DNA of 11,077 nucleotides from Myxococcota bacterium (GTDB lineage Bacteria > Myxococcota > Polyangia > GCA-2747355 > JAKLHH01), in NCBI GenBank assembly GCA_022710245.1, contig JAKLHH010000134.1, forward strand, positions 1 through 11,077. Direction: 5' to 3'. Positions within the stretch are counted from its first letter, which is position 1. Each line of letters starts with the position of its first letter. The notes beneath the pieces were generated by a model. That model had not been told where the DNA came from. It saw only the letters and a list, made by a program, of their open reading frames with translations, and did no database searches. The position numbers and the translations under genes were made by a program. Positions 5,849 to 11,077 of this stretch are shown here, piece by piece.

Positions 5849-7378
5849 ATGTCGACCCAAAGGCTCGGCTGGCCCGGCTGGCTCGCCCTCACCGTCCTCG
5901 GCCTCGGGGCAGCGACGGCGGGCGCGGAGCCGCTCCGGCTCACCCCCCAGGAGGCCGTGCGCCGGGCCCTGCGCGAGAACCTCAACCTCAAGCTCGACCG
6001 CCTGGACCCGGACCTCACCGGGTGGTCCGAGCAGATCGCGGAGGCGGCCTTTCGCCCGCTGCTCTTCGGCAGCGCCGATGTCGCCGGCGCGCCCGCCTCG
6101 ACCTCGGGGCTCGGCGTGGCCTCGCAGACCACCGCCGTCGGCGGCGAGGTCGGCGTCCGCAAGACGTTCAGCATCGGCACCACGCTCGAGGGGCGCTTCT
6201 CCACCGACCTGCTCTTCGGCGGCCGCGGGCTCGATCCCTCCTACGAGACCCGGCTCTACGTGCAGGCGCGCCAGGCGCTGCTCCAGGGGATCAGCCGCTC
6301 CGCGAACGAGGCTGCCATCGTCGGGGCGCGGCTCAACCGCGAGGCGGCGGGGGCGCTCCTCCAGCGCCAGGCCGAGCTGATCGCTGCCTCGACCCTCAAG
6401 GGCTACTGGGATCTGCGCGCCGCGCTCGCCAAGGTCGCGATCGAGGGGAGCGCGCTGCAGATGGCCGAGCAGACCCTGAAGGAGACCGAGGCGCTGATCG
6501 GCGCAGGCAAGCTCCCTGCCTCGGAGAAGGCCTCGGCGGCCTACACGGTCCAGATCCAGCGGCGCGCCAAGCTGGCCGCCGAGCAGGCCCTCGCCAACGT
6601 GCGCGATCGGCTCTCCCGCATCATCGGCGCGGTCGGCGCCACCTCGCTGGAGACGCCCGAGCTCACCCCGGTCTCGGTGCCGAGGCGGTCGGCGCCGCGC
6701 TGGTCCCTCGCCGAGCTCCAGAAGCAGGCGCTCACGCAGCGCGGCGACTACCGCTCGCTGCTGATCACCACCAAGATCCGCCGGACCGAGGAGGGCGTCG
6801 CCAGGCATCGGCTCCTCCCCAGGCTCGATCTCGTCGCGGGCCTCAACCTCTCCGGCCTCTCCGGCGACTCGAGCGACCCCACGACCGCGAGCGGCTACAG
6901 CTCCGGCTACTGGCGGAGCTACGAGCTCAAGCGGGTCGGCTGGTCGGCCGGGCTCGTGCTCGAGGTCCCGCTCGGCAACCTCGAGGCGAAGGCTCGCCGG
7001 GAGCTCGCCGTGATCCAGGTGCGCCGCGCCGAGCTCGGCGAGCAGGTCGCGGTCCAGGAGCTGTCGCTCGAGCTCAACCTCGCCTGGCGGAGCCTTCAGC
7101 TCGCGCGGCAGCAGCTCCGGCTCACCGAGGAGGCGGCCAGGGTCGCGGAGGAGAAGCTGCGGAACGAGACCGAACGCTACAAGGCAGGCAAGATCACCGC
7201 GCACATCCTGAGCACGGTCCAGCTCGAGGTGGTGGCCGAGCGCCTCACGCGCGAGCAGGCGCTCGCGGACCTGGTGAAGGCTGTCGTCGACATGCAGGCC
7301 GCCTCGGGCGGGCTCCTTGGCCGCCTGGGCCTGAGCGCCGAGGGCGGCGCGAACGAGATGAAGGAGGCCTCGAGATGA
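5849..7378 (+). CDS. TolC-family outer-membrane efflux protein, 509 aa
   Basis: Signal peptide MSTQRLGWPGWLALTVLGLG with an AGA-E cleavage site near residue 26; no lipobox. The mature protein begins LRLTPQEAVRRALRENLNLKL, the classic first helix of an outer-membrane efflux protein repeat, and a second repeat begins near WSLAELQKQALTQRGDYRSLL. Long amphipathic helices rich in Ala, Glu, Arg and Gln alternate with barrel-like stretches (GLNLSGLSG, WSAGLVLEVPLG). The fold should be a trimeric barrel and periplasmic tunnel that forms the exit duct of the exporter encoded by the next three genes. GGAGG at 5839-5843, 5 nt before the ATG, is a good ribosome site. The TGA overlaps the next ATG (ATGA at 7375-7378). 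First gene of the operon; regulation probably by the divergent two-component pair. Confidence 0.92.
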   Translation: MSTQRLGWPGWLALTVLGLGAATAGAEPLRLTPQEAVRRALRENLNLKLDRLDPDLTGWSEQIAEAAFRPLLFGSADVAGAPASTSGLGVASQTTAVGGEVGVRKTFSIGTTLEGRFSTDLLFGGRGLDPSYETRLYVQARQALLQGISRSANEAAIVGARLNREAAGALLQRQAELIAASTLKGYWDLRAALAKVAIEGSALQMAEQTLKETEALIGAGKLPASEKASAAYTVQIQRRAKLAAEQALANVRDRLSRIIGAVGATSLETPELTPVSVPRRSAPRWSLAELQKQALTQRGDYRSLLITTKIRRTEEGVARHRLLPRLDLVAGLNLSGLSGDSSDPTTASGYSSGYWRSYELKRVGWSAGLVLEVPLGNLEAKARRELAVIQVRRAELGEQVAVQELSLELNLAWRSLQLARQQLRLTEEAARVAEEKLRNETERYKAGKITAHILSTVQLEVVAERLTREQALADLVKAVVDMQAASGGLLGRLGLSAEGGANEMKEASR

Positions 7379-8574
7379 AGCGATCTCCTGCCAGGCGCAT
7401 CGTCCTCCTGGTCGTCGTCCTCGGGCTCGGCGCCGGCGGCGGCTATTACTACTACCGGACCAGGACCCAGCCTGCCGCGAAGGAGGCCACGCAGATCGTG
7501 GAGGCGAAGCGCGGCAACCTCACCATCGAGGTCTCGGCGACGGGCGCGGTCGAGCCCGAGTACACGGTCGAGATCAAGTCGAAGGCCTCCGGGACGATCC
7601 AGGCGGTCAAGGTGCAGGCGGGCGACGTGGTGGAGAGGGGCGCGCTGCTGATCGAGATCGACCCCGTCGTCGAGCGGCGCAAGCTGACGCAGGCGCAAGC
7701 GGACCTCGCGGTCGTCGTGGCGAATCGCGGGAACGTCGCCTCGAAGCTGGCGCACGCGCAGGCGCAGCTCGGGCGCGACGAGGCGCTCCAGGCGAAGGGC
7801 CTGGTCGCGCGCGAGGCGATCGACCAGCAGCGGAAGGAGCTCGCGGTGCTGCGCGGCGAGGGCCAGGTCACGGCGGCCCAGATCATCAAGGCGCGGGCCT
7901 CGCTGGACGAGGCCAGGGACCGCCTCGCCGAGACCAGGATCCTGGCGCCCTCGGCCGGGACGATCCTGGACCGCGTCGTGAACCCCGGCCAGGTGATCAC
8001 CGCGGGCACCGCGCAGGGCGGTCAGACGCTGCTCACCCTCGCTGACCTCTCGCGGCTCTTCATCCGGGTCAAGGTCGACGAGGCGGAGGTGGCCAAGCTG
8101 AAGCCCCGCCAGGACGTCAAGATCACCGCCGACGCGCTGCAGGGGAAGAGCTTCCGCGGCAAGGTGCTCCGCATCGCCCCGCAGGGAAAGGTGGAGAGCA
8201 GCGTCACCGTCTTCGAGGTCGTCGTCGAGGTGGGCAAGGAGGGGCTCGGGCAGCTGCGTCCGATGCTGACGGCGAACGTGCTGATTCACGTCGACGACGT
8301 CAAGGACGCCCTGCTGCTGCCGCGGCGCGCGGTGCAGCAGCGCGGCGCGCGCTTCGTGGTGACGGTGGAGGGGAAGGGGCCGCAGCCGGTCGAGGTCGGG
8401 CTCGCGGATGACCGTCAGATCCAGATCAAGAGCGGGCTCGAGGAGGGGGCGCGGGTCGTGGTCCCCGCGGCCAAGCGCGCCACCAAGAGCGACACCGCGC
8501 GGGTGCCGGGGATGGGAGGGATGGGCGGCGGCATGGGCGGCGGTAGGGGCGGGATGGGAGGGGGGCGGCGATGA
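7375..8574 (+). CDS. MacA-like periplasmic adaptor (membrane fusion protein), 399 aa, Gly/Met-rich tail
   Basis: A membrane anchor spans residues about 8-23, followed by YYYYR. A lipoyl half-motif at about 65-97 (ASGTIQAVKVQAGDVVERGALLIEID) and its partner (APSAGTILDRVVNPGQVI) flank a coiled-coil hairpin of about 98-195 made of Gln/Ala/Leu/Arg helices. Beta-barrel and membrane-proximal domains follow to about residue 370. The protein should bridge the MacB-type permease and the TolC-like duct. Residues 377-399 are an unusual tail of 14 Gly, 4 Met, 3 Arg plus Val-Pro. AAGGAGG at 7361-7367, 7 nt before the ATG, fixes the start, which overlaps the previous stop as ATGA; the open frame extends far upstream, but only as a shadow of the preceding gene. 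The stop overlaps the ATPase start (ATGA at 8571-8574). Confidence 0.93.
   Translation: MKRSPARRIVLLVVVLGLGAGGGYYYYRTRTQPAAKEATQIVEAKRGNLTIEVSATGAVEPEYTVEIKSKASGTIQAVKVQAGDVVERGALLIEIDPVVERRKLTQAQADLAVVVANRGNVASKLAHAQAQLGRDEALQAKGLVAREAIDQQRKELAVLRGEGQVTAAQIIKARASLDEARDRLAETRILAPSAGTILDRVVNPGQVITAGTAQGGQTLLTLADLSRLFIRVKVDEAEVAKLKPRQDVKITADALQGKSFRGKVLRIAPQGKVESSVTVFEVVVEVGKEGLGQLRPMLTANVLIHVDDVKDALLLPRRAVQQRGARFVVTVEGKGPQPVEVGLADDRQIQIKSGLEEGARVVVPAAKRATKSDTARVPGMGGMGGGMGGGRGGMGGGRR
8508..8565 (+). other. two G-quadruplex motifs at the adaptor/ATPase junction
   Basis: Motif 1 (8508-8525): GGGG-AT-GGG-A-GGG-AT-GGG. Motif 2 (8546-8565): GGGG-C-GGG-AT-GGG-A-GGGGGG. Both have four G tracts of three or more with loops of only 1-2 nt, the most stable class. 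They are on the coding strand and so would also form in mRNA. Motif 2 includes the Shine-Dalgarno-like GGAGGGG of the ATPase gene and ends 5 nt before its ATG. The sequence encodes the Gly/Met tail of the adaptor, so part of it follows from codon choice for Gly and Met. Confidence 0.6.
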
Positions 8575-9277
8575 TTCGCCTCGTCGACATCGAGAAGGAC
8601 TACGTGATGGGGGGCGAGATCGTCCCCGCGCTCCGCGCGATCAACCTGCACATCCCCAAGGGGGCCTTCGTGGCCATCATGGGACCGTCGGGCAGCGGGA
8701 AGTCGACCCTGATGAACATCCTCGGGGCCCTCGCCCGCCCCACGCGTGGGCAGTACCTCCTCGACGGAGAGGACGTCTCCGGCCTCGCCGACGACGAGCT
8801 CGCCGGGATCCGGAACCGGAAGATCGGCTTCGTCTTCCAGAGCTTCAACCTGCTCCACCACGCGACCGCGGCGGAGAACGTGGCGCTGCCGCTCGTCTAC
8901 GCCGGCGCCGACAACCAGCACGCCCGCGCCCTCGAGGCGCTGAGGAAGGTCCAGCTCGATCACCGGGCCGACCACAAGCCCCCCGAGCTCTCCGGCGGCC
9001 AGCGCCAGCGGGTCGCGATCGCGCGCGCGATCATCACCGAGCCGCCGATCATCTTCGCCGACGAGCCGACGGGGAACCTCGACTCGCGCACCAGCGAGGA
9101 GATCCTGGGGATCTTCGAGCACCTGCACCGCGCCGGCAGCACGATCGTGATGGTCACCCACGAGCGCGACGTGGCCGAGCACGCGGCGCGGATCATCACC
9201 TTTCGCGACGGGCGGCTGCTCAGCGACGAGACGCTCGAGAAGCCCGCGCCCGCCGCGGCGGGAGGAGGTGGGACGCC

Positions 9278-9281
<4 letters not shown>
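8571..9281 (+). CDS. ABC transporter ATP-binding protein, MacB/LolD type, 236 aa
   Basis: All nucleotide-binding motifs are present and in order: Walker A GPSGSGKST (38-46), Q-loop Gln90 (FQSFN), signature LSGGQ (140-144), Walker B IIFADEP with Glu165, D-loop NLDS (169-172) and H-loop His197 (VTHE). The FQSFNLL and LSGGQRQRVAIARA patterns and the 236-residue length match the MacB/LolD/FtsE group. It should power the permease encoded next; unlike E. coli MacB, ATPase and permease are separate polypeptides. The Ala/Pro/Gly tail after about residue 222 is low complexity and overlaps the ribosome site of the permease gene. Start ATG overlaps the adaptor stop (ATGA); GGAGGGG lies just upstream, within a predicted G-quadruplex. 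The stop TGA overlaps the permease ATG (9278-9281). Confidence 0.96.
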
Positions 9282-10507
<1,226 letters not shown>

Positions 10508-10550
10508 GCGCCGGGGGCGTCCTCGAAGCGCCCGCCAGCGCGATCAACGC

Positions 10551-11077
10551 CTAGCGGCTGCACTCGCAGATCTCCGTCGAGCGGTTCGTCTCACAGGTGT
10601 CGCTCCAGCTGATGATGTTGCAGCCGCTGTCGTTGTCGAAGGCCGCCAGGCAGGTGCCGCCGAGGCTGGCGCAGAGGACCTTGCAGTTGCTCCCGCTGGT
10701 CGACGCGTTGAGCTTGCAGCTCGCCGCCGTCTCCTCGCAGAGCTGGTAGCCGGGCGCCGCACCGTAGAGGGTGTCGCAGCTCTTCTGCGCGTCGGGCTTG
10801 GGCTGGAGGTCGGGCGGTCGCTTCAGGTCCGGCGGCGGCTTGAGGTCGGGCGGGAGCTTCTTGTCGGGCCACGGTCGCTGGTCGTGAGGGCCCGGTCCGT
10901 CGAGCGCGAGGTCACCCCGCTCGCCCCTCCCGTCGGGGCCGGCGTCCCGCAGCACGAAGGGTACGTCGACGCTCAGCTCCGAGAGCGGAACGCTGCGGTC
11001 CCGCAGTAGCATCCCCGAGGAGTCGAACCGGCAGCCCGAGGCCAGCGCGAGGCTCATCAGCAGCACGAGGCTCACCA
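10551..11077 (-). CDS. cysteine-rich lipoprotein with Pro-Asp-Leu repeat linker, probably 5'-truncated by the window edge
   Basis: The frame is open to the window edge; the first start inside is a GTG at 11075, giving 174 residues, but a lipoprotein signal usually begins with basic residues, so the true start probably lies beyond the edge. Numbering from that GTG, the hydrophobic core SLVLLMSLALASGC ends in a lipobox at Cys15. Residues 45-70 are Gly/Asp/Pro-rich. Residues about 71-95 are a tandem linker of PPDLK-like units, encoded by four 18-bp repeats (10791-10862). Residues 100-172 are a compact domain with ten Cys, enough for five disulfides, ending CECSR. The layout of anchor, extended rod-like linker and disulfide-rich head suggests a surface or periplasmic module held off the outer membrane. 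I recall similar PDL linkers in myxobacterial lipoproteins but cannot name the family. TAG stop at 10551-10553. It converges on the exporter operon with a 43-bp gap. Confidence 0.82.
   Translation of the reverse strand, partial: VSLVLLMSLALASGCRFDSSGMLLRDRSVPLSELSVDVPFVLRDAGPDGRGERGDLALDGPGPHDQRPWPDKKLPPDLKPPPDLKRPPDLQPKPDAQKSCDTLYGAAPGYQLCEETAASCKLNASTSGSNCKVLCASLGGTCLAAFDNDSGCNIISWSDTCETNRSTEICECSR
10791..10862 (-). repeat. four tandem 18-bp repeats encoding the PDL linker
   Basis: Plus-strand units begin GTCGGGC or GTCCGGC at 10791, 10809, 10827 and 10845, each 18 bp long; a fifth partial unit begins at 10863. On the coding strand each gives six residues such as DLKPPP, DLKRPP or DLQPKP. 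The reading frame is kept (18 = 6 codons), so changes in copy number would only lengthen or shorten the linker. Confidence 0.8.

Noticed and set aside
6022..7374. Upstream in-frame extension of the adaptor through the outer-membrane-factor gene
   Set aside because: The frame is merely open. The ATG at 7375 has a strong ribosome site, begins a membrane anchor and forms the ATGA overlap typical of this operon.
8408..9277. Upstream in-frame extension of the permease through the ATPase gene
   Set aside because: The ATPase frame has every ABC motif; the extension is low-complexity Arg/Pro/Ala. The ATG at 9278 has GGAGGAGG upstream and matches the usual MacB permease start before transmembrane helix 1.
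10513..10533. Possible terminator of the exporter operon (GGGCG/CGCCC)
   Set aside because: Only five pairs with an 8-9 nt loop and no U tract; not enough to call a terminator.

Overview
The window is about 70% GC and encodes a Gram-negative envelope repertoire: two lipoproteins, a TolC-type outer-membrane factor, a beta-barrel C-terminus, a MacAB-like exporter, a sensor kinase and a sigma54-type response regulator. High GC, at least one convincing sigma54 promoter, and a lipoprotein with a Pro-Asp-Leu repeat linker fit a myxobacterium-like (Myxococcota, formerly Deltaproteobacteria) chromosome. That placement is inference; no rRNA or marker gene is present. No tRNA, CRISPR array, insertion sequence, integrase or phage gene was seen.

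Left part (1-2903). The C-terminal end of a probable outer-membrane beta-barrel gene (+, ends 148) converges on an exported coiled-coil protein gene (-, 198-1241). The coiled-coil gene has a near-consensus sigma54 promoter (1275-1290) that predicts a 23-nt leader. About 100-135 bp upstream of the predicted transcript start lies a cluster of CCTCAGA inverted repeats (1362-1400), where an enhancer-binding protein would be expected to bind. Divergent from it is an unrecognised lipoprotein gene (+, 1613-2434) with a strong sigma70-type promoter, a strong ribosome binding site and a textbook intrinsic terminator. A 470-bp convergent gap (2435-2903) holds this terminator and several hairpins but no convincing gene.

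Central and right part (2904-10507). A two-component pair on the minus strand (Cache-like/HAMP/HisKA histidine kinase 4249-5700, NtrC-family regulator 2904-4274, overlapping by 26 bp) is divergent from a four-gene operon on the plus strand. The operon encodes an outer-membrane factor (5849-7378), a periplasmic adaptor (7375-8574), an ABC ATPase (8571-9281) and a MacB-type permease (9278-10507), with the last three junctions all ATGA stop-start overlaps. Together they should form a tripartite ABC exporter spanning both membranes, with the kinase-regulator pair as its likely dedicated controller. The 148-bp divergent gap holds a plausible sigma54 promoter facing the exporter. Two G-quadruplex motifs lie at the adaptor/ATPase junction, one of them over the ATPase ribosome binding site.

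Right edge (10551-11077, minus strand): a cysteine-rich lipoprotein with an 18-bp tandem-repeat linker, probably cut at its 5' end by the window edge.

Most of the window is recognisable. The least described parts are the sigma54-controlled coiled-coil gene with its CCTCAGA sites, the strongly expressed 273-residue lipoprotein, and the G-quadruplex overlap in the exporter operon.
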